NCBI RefSeq assembly: GCF_000247815.1
Contig: NC_021677.1
Coordinates: 57,293,769-57,357,768 of the forward strand
From: Ficedula albicollis
Taxonomy: Eukaryota; Chordata; Aves; Passeriformes; Muscicapidae
Length of the DNA stretch: 64,000 bases
Direction: 5' to 3'
In this document: positions 36,301 to 51,300 of the stretch, piece by piece
Layout: each line of letters begins with the position of its first letter
Numbering within the stretch: position 1 is the first letter of the stretch
Program-made: the position numbers and the translations under genes
Notes under the pieces: generated by a model
What the model saw: only the letters and a program-made list of their open reading frames with translations
Told to the model about the DNA's origin: nothing
The model's database searches: none

Positions 36301-39300
36301 CCTGACTCTGTATTTGCCTGCTCAGAGCAGAGCAAGGCAGGATTTTAAGAGCAAGAAGAACCTTTCAGCTGGCTAAACTACACAGACTGAGAGTAAAAAA
36401 ACAAGAATAACCCAAAAAATCCTGGACAAACTTCTAGGGACATGAGCCCCTCAAGCCATATGCTTCGAGCACTTTCTCCTCTGCCCAGCTGCCCTGGTGC
36501 CACCCCCATTTTGCACCCACCATGTGAGCATCATGTGCATTCCAGAGGGAAGCTAGAATAACATCCCAACAGAATGCTGTCTGGGATGAATGTTAAATCT
36601 GTGACCTACATGCACCTTGCAAGGGCAGCTCTGTAAACGCTAATCCCTTGAGTGCATCTGCTCCCTCTGCCTGCCTGCCCCTACCCAGTTGAGCACAGGC
36701 ATCTGGCTGCCCCAGGGCCCTGACAGCTGCAGCTCTTTCACCTCCCTGCATTTATTCTGCAGACCTCCCTCCACACAATACATCTTGACTCTAATTTGTT
36801 ATCCAAAACAAAGCAGTCATGCCAACAGCAGAGCTAATGTAGTCTGCTCTCCTATCCTGGTGTCCAGCACTGAGCATCACTCAGTGGGCTCTCCTGAGGC
36901 TCATTAGGGCTGTGCAAACATTCAGAATATCTTCCTTCACTACAGCACTCAGATTCCTCCCACCACAGATTTTGTGTGCCTAACACAGCTACATTACTGT
37001 CACCTCTTTCCTCCCTGCAAGACAGACTGAACTCAACGTTGTTCCCTCAGGAAATTAAAATGGAAATTTTGAATAAAATCTGAACTTAAATTACTACAGG
37101 AAATTACTACTTGGATAGACTGTAATGGAGCATATTGTCAAAAATTTTAATTTTCAGGGCTATTCAACACAGTGGGGACAGCAGGCTCCAGTAGCTCACA
37201 AAAAAAAAAAAAAAGAAAAGAAAAACAACAAATTCTCTCATTTCTCATTTATAGGCTTAACTACAGATTTCCATTAGAAAAATGGTTCCGGCATTTTGAT
37301 TTAAAAAATAATGGCTTGTATTTCTCAGGAGGGGAGAGGATGTCTCTGGAATTATTTTCAGAGTTCAGAAAAAATAACAGAGAAAACACTGGTTGTAGCA
37401 GAGCTGTCCAGTTTAAGGAAAAGAAATTAAGTTCTTTCTCATTGCACTGCAAAAAAAATTTAACTATTTCAATTAAACCAAATAACTATTTCATCACAAC
37501 AGAGTTTGTGAAATAAGCACAGCTGTTCATTACTCTGGCAACAATCCCAGCAAGATTGCTTTACCTTTGCCTGTGTAAGGGTTAGAAACAAAATATTAAC
37601 TGGCTTCAATACCTCTTTACAAACGGTAAAATAAAAGCTATTTACTTTCAGTAAAGAGATGCAAGAGTTTGGCTTGCTGGCGTGTAGAGCTGGGGGGCTC
37701 ATAAGTAACTTAAGACCCTGAAGTATTTTACCTTGTCCAATCCTCTTAACAGGGCAAAGTAAACATACATTCAAACTGCATAATAACCTAATGAATCAAG
37801 TCCATGTGACTTTGCTGTAAATGTTCCCCAGCGATTTTACACGCAACACTACATTCAGTGTAATACAGCAACAAGCCACAAAGAATGCAAACGTTTCACA
37901 GCATTTTCCTGCTACAAAAAAGACAAGTCAATTCTCAGTGCGTTCAAACCCAAAGAATTAGTATTTAAACACATTTAAGTTTCCTTTCTGCTGGTATTTT
38001 GTTTCAACTTCTCTCTTTCTTTCCCTGCTCCACGCCCTCAGGCAATTCCTGTGCTCATCCCTCCCTCCTTTTGGCAGCTCGGAACAAAGGCACCGATTCC
38101 AGTGAACAGCTGCATCTGGGCTCTGTGCACTTCCACACTCGCTTCTTACAAAGGGTTTGCACCAAATCCCTCGGCAGCCTGTCCAGGACACAAAGGGTGG
38201 TGAACTCCATCCCGGGACAGCAGCAGCCGCATCGGCACCCAGAGCTGCCCAAGGGAGTCAAGCGCAGGGGACAGCGCTGGGGGACACAGAGCCCTGTGGG
38301 GGACACACACACAGCCCTGTGGGGGGACACAGCTCTGGGGGGGGACACACAGCCCCTGGGGGGGACACACACACAGCCCTGTGGGGGACACAGAGCCCTG
38401 TGGGGGACACACACACAGCCCTGTGGGAACTCCATCCCGGGACAGCAGCAGCCGCATCGGCACCCAGAGCTGCCCAAGGGAGTCAAGCGCAGGGGACAGC
38501 GCTGGGGGACACAGAGCCCTGTGGGGGACACACACACAGCCCTGTGGGGGGACACAGCTCTGGGGGGGGACACACAGCCCCTGGGGGGGACACACACACA
38601 GCCCTGTGGGGGACACAGAGCCCTGTGGGGGACACACACACAGCCCCTGGGGGACACACACACACACACAGAGCCCCTGTGGGGGACACACACACAGAGC
38701 CCTGTGGGGGACACACACACACACACAGCCCCTGGGGGGGACACACACAGCCCTGTGGGACCACAGCCATGTGCTGCCCCACTCCCCCTTCCCTGCCAGG
38801 CCCCACCGCTGTCATCCCACTACAAACACCCCCAGGAGGTTCAGCTCACCCGTAAGCAGAGCTCTTCCCACTGCCTGTGCAAATGCTCCACTTGCTCCTT
38901 GAGCACCATCATGTCCTCGGTGAGGATGAGGTGCGCCAGCTCCGCCTTCATGGCCTGCAGCTCCTTCATGTCGTGGGCCCAGTCTGCCAGCGACTGCTCC
39001 AGCTCCTGCATGGAAATGCACCCGCACAACCCTTGGCACTAAGCTCCTTGGCTTTCCAAACCTGCTCACTAATCCCTGCCTGGCCTGTGGGGGAGGAGAG
39101 CAGGGAACGTGCAGCCGCCTGTGCTGCGCTCTCCAGCGGGGAGAGAGATCCAGGATGGCCAGGAGACCACTGGAACCCCACTGGAACCCCACTGGAACCC
39201 ATGGCAGGGCCCCAGCTGACCCCAGTGGAACCATTGCTGCATCCCAAAGTGCTGGAGTGCAGCCTGGCCCCGGCAGCTCCCCATGCTCCAGGGCAGCGTT

Positions 39301-42300
39301 TGGCCTCTTGCACCCAGGCCAGCACATGCCCGCCTCTTCGAGGCTTCCTTTATTCCTGTAGTTGTTTTAGACAAGCTGCTTTCCACCTGCACTTGTTCCT
39401 GTTTCAGGTTATTTTTATGAACATACAAAAAAATTAAATCAGTTGCCTTCTCTAATGAATTATTTCATAGGCACTTCCTCAGATTTGTGAGGAATGTGGA
39501 GCTTTTAAACTGCTTATTCACAGAAAACAGGCTCTCTTTTCTGCTTTGCTCCCCAAACTCCCCTTTCTCTTTATTATAAGTTACACATTTTCCTTAACAC
39601 TGTTGAAATTGTCATGTAAAAGGCAGAGGTACCACTGCATGCAGCTGGGGAAGGAATACGACACTCTACACACAAGGTCCTAGGTCCCATTTTGCAGAAA
39701 AGCTGCTGGGAAGGGTCACTGGCTCATCTAACAAAAATAAAAACCTCATAGAGAGAATCCAGTTTGTCTCATTTTCAAGGGGAAAAGAACTATGAGTGTT
39801 TGTGTCAGGAGCGTGCTGGGTCTAAAACCTGTGAGAATTTTCACAGGTTTTGGACCCAGCTTCAACACTTAGAGGAAAACACCAAACAATCCTGACTCCA
39901 AAATTTACTACTTAGAGGAAAACACCAAACAATCCTGACTCTTAAAATTTACCTGAGATCACAGTACTCCCACAGATGTGCACACATGCATTTATGTCTC
40001 CTATCAAGGGGCAAACCCAGAGCAATACAGATGTGCACACATGCATTTATGTCTCCTAACAAGGGGCAAATCCAGAGCAAGTACAGAGCTAACTACGGAA
40101 TGTCATAGGACTTTGCTCGCCTCATGTAAGGTCAGGCTGAAAGAACAATAGCTTCATTCCATATAGAAGTGCAAAGCAGGAAGAGCATGACATGCCATTT
40201 TAGTCCTTTATTGTACTATGACACCTACTAGCAGCACTTGCACTGGCACTGTCTGACCCTGATGCCTCTGCAGCTGAATTTCTCTTGCTGGGTTAAGAGG
40301 CAGAAGCTGTGTGCTTCCATCTCACAGATAATTCAGGGCTACAGCAAGGCTGCTGCCGTGGGAAAGGCAGCCAGCACTCACAAAGAAGATTTCAGACAGC
40401 TGATAATGAGTTCAAAGCCTTGGCTCATTAATAAGCTTATTTGTTCCCACTACATAGGTCAACAATTCACTTCATAATAGCATGATGAAAGACTGACCAC
40501 TCCAGACAAAATGTCTCCTATCCCTTGGAAATGCTTTTTTTGCCATTTAATTTTCATGGTGCACTACGGCAAGGAATTTTGCCACTCCCTTACTCTTAAT
40601 TTTCCTTCTCTTTAATTATTCCCAGATCCTGCAGGTATGTATGGTGCTTTGCAGAATTACAAGGTCTCTTGCCTGAGGAGCTCCATGTGCAAAATGGATT
40701 GGGAAACAAAAAGGGAGACTCAGTCATGGGGATAGCAGCCAAATGAGCTAAGAGAAGGGATCTTTTTCCTTTCTGTTTGAGAAACTACTTATTTTATAAA
40801 TGTAGACTGTAAAGGGAGCAGAAGCAGGAAAAAAATCCAAACACTACTACTAGTCATAATCTTCTTGGTCAGCTGGACTTTGGAGACGGGTAGCAATCAG
40901 GATGGTGTAAAGGAGAGAAATTCAGTGCCACTGAAGAGCAGGTATGAGGGAAAACTGATTTTACAGGGATGAGGTGTTGTGCAAAGACTACACCAATTTA
41001 AATACAATATGGCTGTTCATACCTTAATATGTTCCTTGGCTTTGTGGAGCTCTTCATGTTCAACAGGGAGTGGATCTTTTACTTTCTCCTTTAGCTCTTG
41101 CAGTCTGCTTTCCAGTTCTTTGGTTTGCTTTTCAAAGCGGTCACAAGTCTGCTCAGGGAGACCCAAGGACGTATAAAAGGTGAGGATACTTTATCATGAC
41201 ATATGAACCACATGGATATGTTAGAAAATAGCATCTTCAACCCACTGAAATAATCTATCCTGTGCTCTGGCTTTTTGAATTTTCTTTTTTGATGCACAGT
41301 GCAACCCACAAGGATTTGGTGCTTGGATTTACAGAATTCCAAGCCTCTCCTATTTAAGGCTTGCCTTAGGGATAATTTCTGCTCATTTTGTTTTGTTCAA
41401 CCCAAGAGACTTTAAGCATGGTTTTTGGACTGCATCAGTGACAGTATTCAATTTTAAGACGCACCTAATGTGCTACTTAGCCATGAAAGCAAATTCATTG
41501 CTCTAAGGAAATAAATATGACCAGCCCTTCTATTTAGACATTCAACAACATGAGGAGGAACAAGTCATGTTAACTCTAAGCTAAATTTTAGCTTCACAGC
41601 CCAAAGCAGGCATGAGCTCTGGGCCATGGGGAGCATGAGAACAATCAGAGAAGGAACATCCATTGCTCCAACAAATGGATTCCAACTCAATTTCCTTTGG
41701 AGAATCAGGGGAGCACAGTTTTAGCTTCCCTCAAGCCCTGATGACACATGACAGGCACTTCCCTCAGAGTGGCCCTGCAGCGAGCAGCAGCCCAGCCCTG
41801 GAGATGGTGTGACAGGGAAACTCTTGAGACCAGAGCAGCAGGTGGGGAGGGCATCATCTACCTGTAGGGTGCCACTGAACTGCATCTTCTTCTTCTCCAG
41901 CAGGGCCTGGGTTTGCCCCCAGCGCTGCTGTAACTGGCTGAGCTCCTCCTGGAGAGCAGAGCTGGTGTCGGGATCGCAGACAGTGCGCAACTTCTCCCCA
42001 ACATCGATGACCAAGGTGTACATGGCTTGCCACCTCTGCAGGATCACTGCCTTACTCTTGAAAAGGAAAAGAAAATTAACTTTTAAAGCTGTTCTTAGAA
42101 AGTTACGTAGGTGCTTTCCCAATATTTCACTTGGGAAGATGACTCACAAGGTACAACTTTGTTCATAGTCATGAAAGAGTAATCAATAGTTCTCCTATCT
42201 GCTTCTTTAATTTCAGAAAAAACATTCTTTCTCTGATATTTTCATTTATAAATCTCTACAACAGCTTTCCCCAGACTGAATCCATAGGATGAAAGTGTAG

Positions 42301-45300
42301 CAGTCAAAAAAAGATGGCAGTTCAGTTGTACGAGTTACTCAGAACAAAAAACACAATCTAAGTTCTGCAACCAGCTCTAACATCAACATCTTAGGCTAAT
42401 TTTTTGAGCGGTAACAGCTCTGTTAATCATGATGTACTCCAAGTGAAGTAAGCCATCAATAGTAATTTGCCCACAACAAATTGATCTCTAACACAAGGAG
42501 ATATAATCAGAATTTCTTTCTGTAGAAGAGCAGCAGGAGGAAAAGGGCAATTTGGAGTAGGAGGGAGAAGACTTTCTGGCTTTTCTCACTAAGAAAAAAG
42601 CATGAGCACTAAGTTGTAAAATCTACTGAAAATCACCTTTACACAGCAGGTAGAAATAAGGATGAAATAAATAGGGCAAGCACCAAATGGAATTCTGGTA
42701 ATGTCTTAATGCATCAACACTAGGTGTGTGGGCACACAATAAAAATCTTGGACTGTGCAAACAGCATTCAATAGTATGATTTAAAAAGGTTTCAGATTGC
42801 CTTATGCAACCATCAAGTTCACTGCTTGTTTCTACCTTCCTCTAAAACAAAGAGGTGCATAGTTAAATGGAAAACCAAAATATCCAAAATGAACAAAGGA
42901 AAATATTTTTTCCACTGCATGTAAAATGCAGAATTCACTGTTCTGAAGAACTGCTCATCAGGTTTGTGTATCTTGGAGTGAACAGACTCCCTTGGAAGTG
43001 CTTTTTCCTTTGTTTCTGGCATCTCCTGCCCATCCCTGCACACACACAGGACCTACACGGCCTGTCTTGCCACATAAGTACCTTCTTTCAGAATTCAGCA
43101 GTCATGTCAATAAGATGCACACAGACCTAGAGGTTACCTGCTGACTAGCATGTCTGTCTCATCTTCTGGCACCCTGAATTTCCATTTTCATATCCATAAG
43201 ATTTTTAAAGCGTGCAAAGCTACTAAATGGCCATGCTGATCAAGAAGTTTCTGAGTATAATGAGCCTTCTGCAACGTCACTGCTTTTTTATTTGTGCTCA
43301 GCTTTAAGGAAAAAGTGTCACTAATCATTTCTTCCCCAAGCGTGTGATTTTAAAGCATTTTACCCTACTGGACAGAAGTTGTTTCAGTCTGAGGGAAGAA
43401 GCCCACATATTTTAGATTTATAAGAAATAAATACAGTACCTTGAAATCATGAATTACATTTCTAAGCTGGTAAAGGCTGTAACAGTCCTGGCTCTTCACA
43501 GCTGCGAGGAAGCTGTTTGTGTCATCAAGGAATCTGCTGAGGCTCTGCAGGGAGCTCCTGAAGAGCTGCCACTGGCTCACGAGTCCATCGATGTCCTTCT
43601 TCCTCTGCTGAACCATCCGGATAACATTCTGCCACTGCTCTTTCAGCAATGTGAGCTTGGAAATGAACTCTGTCCTAAAAATTACAAGGGCTGAGTGTTA
43701 ATTTATTTTGATCTCAAGGCTGCATATTACAGTAATTGTGATGGATCTCCATTTGCAAGGTTGTTTACCAATTATAATACCCAGCTATGCAAGAAAGCTC
43801 TTTGCAGCGCTAAGCTCAGCCCTGCTGTCCAGCAATCCAAACAACCTTTTATAACTCTTTGCAGCGCTAAGCTCAGCCCTGCTGTCTGTATTCCAGCAAT
43901 CCAAACAACCTTTTATATGATACAAAAAAGGATAAGGCAAGTCAACCTTGCTACTTGTATAGAAACATACATATTACAGCAATCAGACACAATATGCACT
44001 AAACACTTCTCTGAAGAACAAAAAGGTTTATCCAAGCGAGATAAGGTCGCTGATTACGCTGCAAAATTGATCTACACAATGGAAAATTGTGTAGTTATTG
44101 AACCCACACAAGCAGTTATTTTGTTCTCTTCTTCAACATGGTCAGATGATCCAGCAGATCTGGCCGGGTGATTAAGGCAGCCCCATCTATCCATTCTGCT
44201 TCTCTGCAGGAGGCCATCGTCCCTGATTCCCTCTGATACAAACCCCTGCCTTTGTGCAGGTAATGCCAGGCACAAAAATCCAGCAGCTCAGCTTAGTTTA
44301 GCCCTGCCTTCCCTGACAGTTTTAAACCAAGCTATGGATTTCATACTGGTGTGACAGAGGGAAGCACACACACTGTCCTGCCAAGTGTCTGAAAGCAGCA
44401 AGACCTGGCAGGGAGGGAAATGTGTTCACCCCAAACACCTGAGGCAGCTGAACCTCTGCTCACAAACATTACCTGCTGTTTCTCACGCTACACGGATTAA
44501 GAGAAAGGTGTAAGATCATACTGATAAAAAACAGGTTTAGGTACCATATGTTTGGGGTTTCATGGCCAGTGACTCAATGCCCTGCCATGTGTGCCAGGAG
44601 CAATGTGGACAGTCCCCACCTCTGCACTCTGAGAAGCAGAGAGGTCCAGGAAGAGGGAGAGGATCCTTCATATGCAGCATATCCTCATTATGCTCCGTGG
44701 GCAGGCAGCTTCTCAACCACAGGTACACAACAAAAGACTCCTGTTCAGAAGCAATTATACTTGTTTTCAGCCCAGCCTGTTACTACCCCAAATGCAGTCT
44801 GGCCAGGACACCCTGTGTTTCTTTCTCACTGCACCTCCTCATGCTTTTGTGAAATATGACAGGTGATCATTCAAGGAGAGAACCCAGCTAAGAATTTGGG
44901 TCTATGTCCTCAAAAGAGCAGAGATTCAACACCAATTCCAAGGAAGACAGCATATCACTAAATGACCAAGATCTTAAGGAGAAAACCAAATAAAGTACCT
45001 TTTCTCTGCTTCTCCAGATTCCAAGGAGAATAGAACTTTTTCTATGATAGAATTAAATGTCTGCTGGTTTATGGAAATCTCAGTCTGCAGCATCTGAAAA
45101 TACCAAGAGAACAAGTTTTAACTATTCAGTGAACAACCTTTGCTGTGAAATCTGCTTCTGCTCCTCTAGAGTGACAGCATTTATTTAATTGCAAATGATG
45201 AAAACTCTATTATTTTCAATTGCTAGTGTCAAATACACCCTAGAAGTCCACAATTTTTGGATACCAGGAAGAATCTGCACATACGTGATAGTGGATCCCA

Positions 45301-48300
45301 CCATGAGCTGGATGATACAGATCTGAAACCTAAAGTTTTTTTACGGTTTCTCTGTAACAAATAGCAACTGTTTGGGAAAATACCAGTGAAAACAGATTTC
45401 CACCAAAATCTAACAACTGATCAAACCAGAAATATGCTGTGAAAATATAATTTTAAACACATTTCTTCCAGAAACTGTTAAGATTGCTGCCAGGTCTCCA
45501 GTAAACTATCCAGTTAGTTGCCAAAGTCTCCAATGTTCTGGGACAGGCAGACAAGTACACCTTAGGGCTGGAGAAATTTAGGACTTCCATGACACAGCAT
45601 TTGAAGATGCACTCCTAAAGGTCTGATCCTTGCAGAAAGGGATCTGTCCCTTTGGAAAAGGATTTTCATGTTTCAGAGTTTTTACCTTAATAGGCATTTC
45701 AAGAGTGACATGCTCTGTAGAATCCTGCCCAGATCTAATTTCAAAAGGCACAGCATTTTCTAGTGATTTCCCCCTGCATTCATCATCCAAGATGCTGCTT
45801 CCATTTTTAGAGTTAGCTTTACCTCATATACTCTCTGTTGCTCTTGCAGTTCTTCAAACTGTCCTGGAATATCTGTTTTTAAGGCTTCTTTCATTTTTTC
45901 TAGGAATTTCATCCACTTTTCACATTTCTGAAAGAATTTCTTCTCATCATTTTGGGTTCCATCAAGCATACTGTAAAACAAAATGTAAAAATAAATACAA
46001 AAAAAATAAAAACAAAATGTAAAAAAAACTTCTGATGGTGGATGTTTTTCTGGCTATGTTTGCAGGTGCTCTAATGTGGTGGTTAATAAAATTAACATAG
46101 TGGGGGTTTCACTTGGCACTTTGCTTCCTTCTCCCCCTATGAACATCCAGGCTTCTGCCTCAAGAGATTAAGGAAACAAATAGCCATTAAAAAATCAAGT
46201 AAACTGAAAGGGCAGAATTTTACCTGGCAAGCCCCTGAGAAAGCTGAGAATAGATTGCAAGATGTCCCATGCTTTAACTTGGTTTTCATTTTAATTACAG
46301 AAAAGGGAATTGTTACTAGTGATGGTTTTGTTTGCATTTCAGACCTGCAACATTCCAGAGCAGCTGCTGTTTTCTGACTCCACTGCCGAGTCAGGCTCTG
46401 CATTTTCTTCATGGTGAAGTCACTGAGTGGCAGCTTTATGCTTGCTTCATTCAAACTCTCTATGCTTGGAGAAAGTGCAGCAAGCTCCAGTGTCTGATTC
46501 TGGAAGTAAAGAAAAAATAAATTATTGCAGAAAAGTACTGCCTTTCTTTCATGTCAAAGAAGTATAGAAGCTTATTCTCCACAACTTGAAAACACCCAAC
46601 ATTTTTGTGTTAACTTCAAAAAATACAGAGGAAAAAAAAGTAGTAACTCTTTTACATAGGGCTCACTTTTCCAGCAGTACTGAACAGATACTCAAGACTT
46701 GGTACCTCCACATTTACTCTATGCCCTACATTGAGGGAAATGGTAGCTCCAGAGCAAAGCTGAGGAAAAAGATCTCACATCAATCCAAATCTGGATGATT
46801 TTCCTCCCTCCCATGCAGGCATTGGGCCTAAAATGCAGATCTAGAGTTTCTAAACTTTAATCACTGCTTTTTGTGTTTTGGCTGAATTATAGTTAATCTG
46901 ATGGAAGTGCTGCAACTGTGACATTGAGGACACAAAGAGCATCTTGAAGTGGGCAAGAGCTGAGTAGTATCTTTTTGTATTTGGGAATGCAAACATACCA
47001 GGAGCAATTCTGAGTTGTCTCCTTCCTCTAGACAGAGGCTATCAAAGGTGTCTGTGCAATTCTTGACACGACCCTCCAGTGTTTCCAGGCAGTTGTTGAA
47101 ATCCTCCAGTTGTAAAAGATTGAACTGGGGTGAATATTGAAAATTTACATTAGTTACTATTTATTACACTTATTCAGTATACAAGAAGGAACAATAAGCA
47201 ATATTATCAGAAAAATAGACAATTATTAAACCTAAATTCTAATGTATTTATAACTCTCTATTGAACTTTTTTCCATTTTTCAACTGGACAAGGGGAAAAT
47301 TTAACCCAAAGCAGAGAGCAAGAAACAATCTCAAAATTCTGAGACAGCTGTAACTATGTGAAAGGAATAGAGGTTTCTGTGATACCTTTCGTAGCTTTGT
47401 GCTATTTAACTCATTGTGGAATTGGAAAGTGAAGAGTCAGCTTATCAGAGGGGGTAAACTTGTGAAAATGTGCTTCCTTTGAGGTACACACACAGCCTGC
47501 TCCCATGCACAACCAAAGCTGTGCAGCTTACACGAGCTCTGTGGAGAGATCAGTAGGGCTGGAATTCAACTTTCCTTTAGCAGAACATCACTGGGAAAGC
47601 TTTTACTTTCTTTCCAGAATTAAACTCCACAATTCTGAGAGCACTTACACAACAACAGTTTTATAAAGGATGAATGGCAAAAACTGATGTGTGGAGAGAG
47701 ATTGCTGTGGCAATACTACAGGGTCACACCACAGAAAACACTAGAGATTACCCAGAAACGTATTTTTTCATGCAGTGAGAAGTTCACAAGGAATATGAGA
47801 AACCTGTTATCTTCACAAAGATTTCTGGCTTCCAGCCATTAACTGCACTGGTAGATGGATCATAAATAGAGCTGGCTTCAAATGTTTTGATGAATTTGGG
47901 TTTACTTCAAAACAGAAGAATTAATTGAAAACAGACTTTTTCCATAGGAACAGACTAATTTTACATCAGTAAATGTCCAGCAGTACATTTGCTTGGAAGC
48001 TTTCTCAGTAATACCTGTGAAGGAAAAGTCAATCCTCCACTATGAGCAGAGCCCCTGGATCCAGGTCTCTCCCCAACTGGCCTGAACAGGAATTTGAATC
48101 TGGTTCTCAGAATTACATCAAATGGCCACAGTTTTCTGTTTGGCTTTAGGTTCACTACCTGAACTCTTCCTAAGGGAAACTGAAGCCCATAGATTTTTTT
48201 CAAGGCAGAGCTGAGGAAGTTTACAACTTATTTCAATGTTCAAAAAAACATAAAAATGCATTTCCTAATTTTTAATCATCTGAGGGTTCTGGGAATAACA

Positions 48301-51300
48301 GACCTGTTGACAAAGGCTGTTAGAGCAGCACAAGCAGGAAAGGGTAAAATCCTTCACCTGTCCCTCTGGCTTCATGTATTATTTCTTTATATAGTTTATC
48401 ATCCTGCTGAGTTTTATTTAAATGAAATTTCAATTGAAGAACTGTAGTGCTCTAATGAGGAGTGTGGCTAAAACAGGACTCCAGTAAAGAAGCTACTCCA
48501 TACTGACAGCTAATTTAACATTACAAAAAAAATTACCTGAAGTTCATCCAACTTCCTCTGCAACATCTTTTCCAAATAGGTTGCTCTCTGGAATGGCTGC
48601 AGCTTCTCCATCAGAATGGCCTCGGCAGCTGTCCCAGCCTGCTGTTTTATCCTGTCAGCCTGCAAATAAATCTGGGTTCGGCTGCCTGCAATGCTCTGAA
48701 GGCCATGCTGTAAATTCTGATGAGAGAAAGGAAAAGGGAAAAAAAAGTCAGTACACGAATCAGATCATCATTCATGTGCCACTTCCATTTGGTATCTTTT
48801 GTTGCTGTAACTAAACTCTTTTTGTTGATCCCATCTGGGAGCCAAGCTCAGCTGTGGTGAAAGCTTCAGTCTTTTACTTGGAGGATAATGGGAATTACAC
48901 CCATTGAGTGCAGAGCTGGGAAAGGCATAGTTCACAGTTCAATGGAACACCAGTGACTTCAGGCAGTGGGATACTGCTGCTCCAGAGGAAATCAGAGAGG
49001 GAAATTGGAGTATCCTTCTCTACAAGGTGGGTGTGCACTAGAGGATGGAGGAACTGGCCCATGCAGCAGGTGAGGAATGCTCTTTAGTTACAACCATACC
49101 TTCACTTTGGATCCCTCAGTGACTGAGGATTATGGGTTTGGTTTTATTTGTTCCCCTTTACTAAGAAAGATGCTTAAAAATTGTACTCTAAAGACAGTAT
49201 AAGAACAAAGGGAGTGATTTTAGACTCATTCAATGCACTTGATTTTTTTTCTTTTTTGACAAATGAAATTTACTTTTAGCCACGAACCCCCCTGAAATTT
49301 GCCACTATGTACTGTCTCTTCTGAGAATAATGAGCAAAGTCTTCTGATCAGTACCAAAGAACATACACATTTCCCTAAAAAGCAAAGTGGTCCTTGCTTC
49401 CTGACCCTTTGTTGAAAGGATCATATTCTCTATATAGGAATTTATTTTTATTTTTTGCGGTGACAAAAATCCATAAAACCATAATCTTTCCTAATCTATA
49501 GAGAGGAAAAGATTAGAAGGATTAAAATACAATTTTGTTATGCACATGCATATTCAAATACACAACTCATATGCCATTTCACTGATCCCTATTCTTTTAA
49601 CTCACCACTTAAAAAGCCCCACAATAAATTCCATATCTTCTACCCACACATACCAGTACAGGATCTACATTGCTAATGGCCTTCAGGTGGCCATGCCTTG
49701 CTTAGTAGATATAACACTCTTCCCCAAACTTTCCAGAAAAGGCAATTCCTTTTTGCTGACATATTGGTGAATTTCTGTCACAGCCACTAGTAGATCAAAG
49801 TAAAAATACTTTGGTCTAGGCTTAGCTGCTGTCAGTTTTTTTTCTGACAAAGAAAGACATACATGAGTTCTCTTCCCTGTAAAGTTTCTTATTTAAGGCT
49901 ACATGCAAAATGGAATACTCTGGACTTCTTCCAATTCGTGACTAGAGATTCATAAAGCATGATGAATCACTGTTCTGTCCTGACATAAGGAGTATTATAT
50001 TTCTTTATTGCAGTCTGAAGAAACCAAAAATGTCAGAACCCAATGACAGCTTTGCTGCCTGAGAGTCTAATATTCCGTGTGGTTTCAGCATGAGATCTCA
50101 TTTGCCTAAAGTCAAAAGCATTTAGAACAATCTAATGAGCTCAGGAATCTGTGAACTCATCACACCAGACCAAAACACAGTAGCAAATCCAATTAAAAAC
50201 AATTTGAAGGCTGTGGAAGAGCTCAGGATGATCCTGTGCTTGGGATCTCTTTGTGTAGAGCAGAAATGGGCAGAGATGGAATATGACTCCCTTCTGCTCT
50301 CTTCTCACCATACACTAAATCTGGTTTGGTCTTTGGTCAAAGTGCTTAAAGGAAATACAAAGGTGCCTGTTCAGGGAGGAAACCCACATATTATATCTTT
50401 TCCACTGACTGGATTGTTGGTATCCTTTTGCCTTGTTTGTCAAAAATAAATCTCGGCTTGTACCAGGCAGCAGAAACTTATTCATGTACCTTCATCTCCT
50501 GTATCCTCTGCTCCAGAGTTTCTGTTGTGTTCTCCTCAGGCACGTGAGCATCCAAGAGCTGAGCACACTGCTGGCTGTACTGCTGTAACTTGGCTGCTGT
50601 CTCAGTGCACAAAGCATCAAAGGGCTCCCAGAGCTGCAGAGCTGCCTGTGCTGCCCGCAGCTGATCTGTGATGTCTTCATTTACTGAGTTCCACCTGCCA
50701 AAATATCAAAAGATTAAGAGCATTTTCCTAGTAGGCTCTTCTGTAGAATATGATTTGGCACAGGATTCCTGTGGGAGTTGCTTTGCGTCCACACCCATGT
50801 TCCTGAAAGCCACAGTTTGTGCTGTGGGAGTCATCACATGAAAAGCATGCAGGTAAAAGGTGCAAGTTCCCCATCCCAGGAAGGGCTCAAGGCTGGATGG
50901 GGCTTGGAGAAACCTGCTCTGGTGGAAGGTGTCCCTTTTCATGGCAGGGGAGTTGAAACTGGATGATCTTTAAAGTCCCTTCAAACCCAAACCATTCCAT
51001 GATTCTGTGATTCTACTCCACACACAGATGCCCTTAGGTAGGTGAGATGCATTAGTACAGATTGGAAAATCTGACAGATGTTCAAATCCTGCCTCAACAG
51101 CTTGGGTTTTTTGTATACTAATAACGGGGGTCTGATTTTGCAGGCTTACCTAGTGTGTGTCTCCGTGCACTTCTGGTCAATAATCTCTGCAAAGGAGGGG
51201 GAGCAGTTCTTCTTCAGGTTACTGGCAGCAGCCTGGAACTTGGCCCAACTTTCTTCATTGTTCTCTGATTCATCTTGAAGAGCCTGCAGAATGGGTTATT

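Larger units (their letters stand above)
39006..41022. other. SYNE2: Intron between exons 20 and 21
   Basis: No exon is seen. It contains a triple ACTGGAACCCC repeat at 39170-39199, a palindrome and two tandem duplications. Confidence 0.8.

Noticed and set aside
37999..39042. Open frames of up to 347 residues on both strands around 38000-39000
   Set aside because: They are translations of the G-rich minisatellite and its flanks; the repeat has no stop codons in several frames. Only the SYNE2 exon at 38850-39005 is real coding sequence here.
43695..44171. 158-residue plus-strand frame
   Set aside because: It passes through a tandem duplication in an intron and shows no family resemblance.
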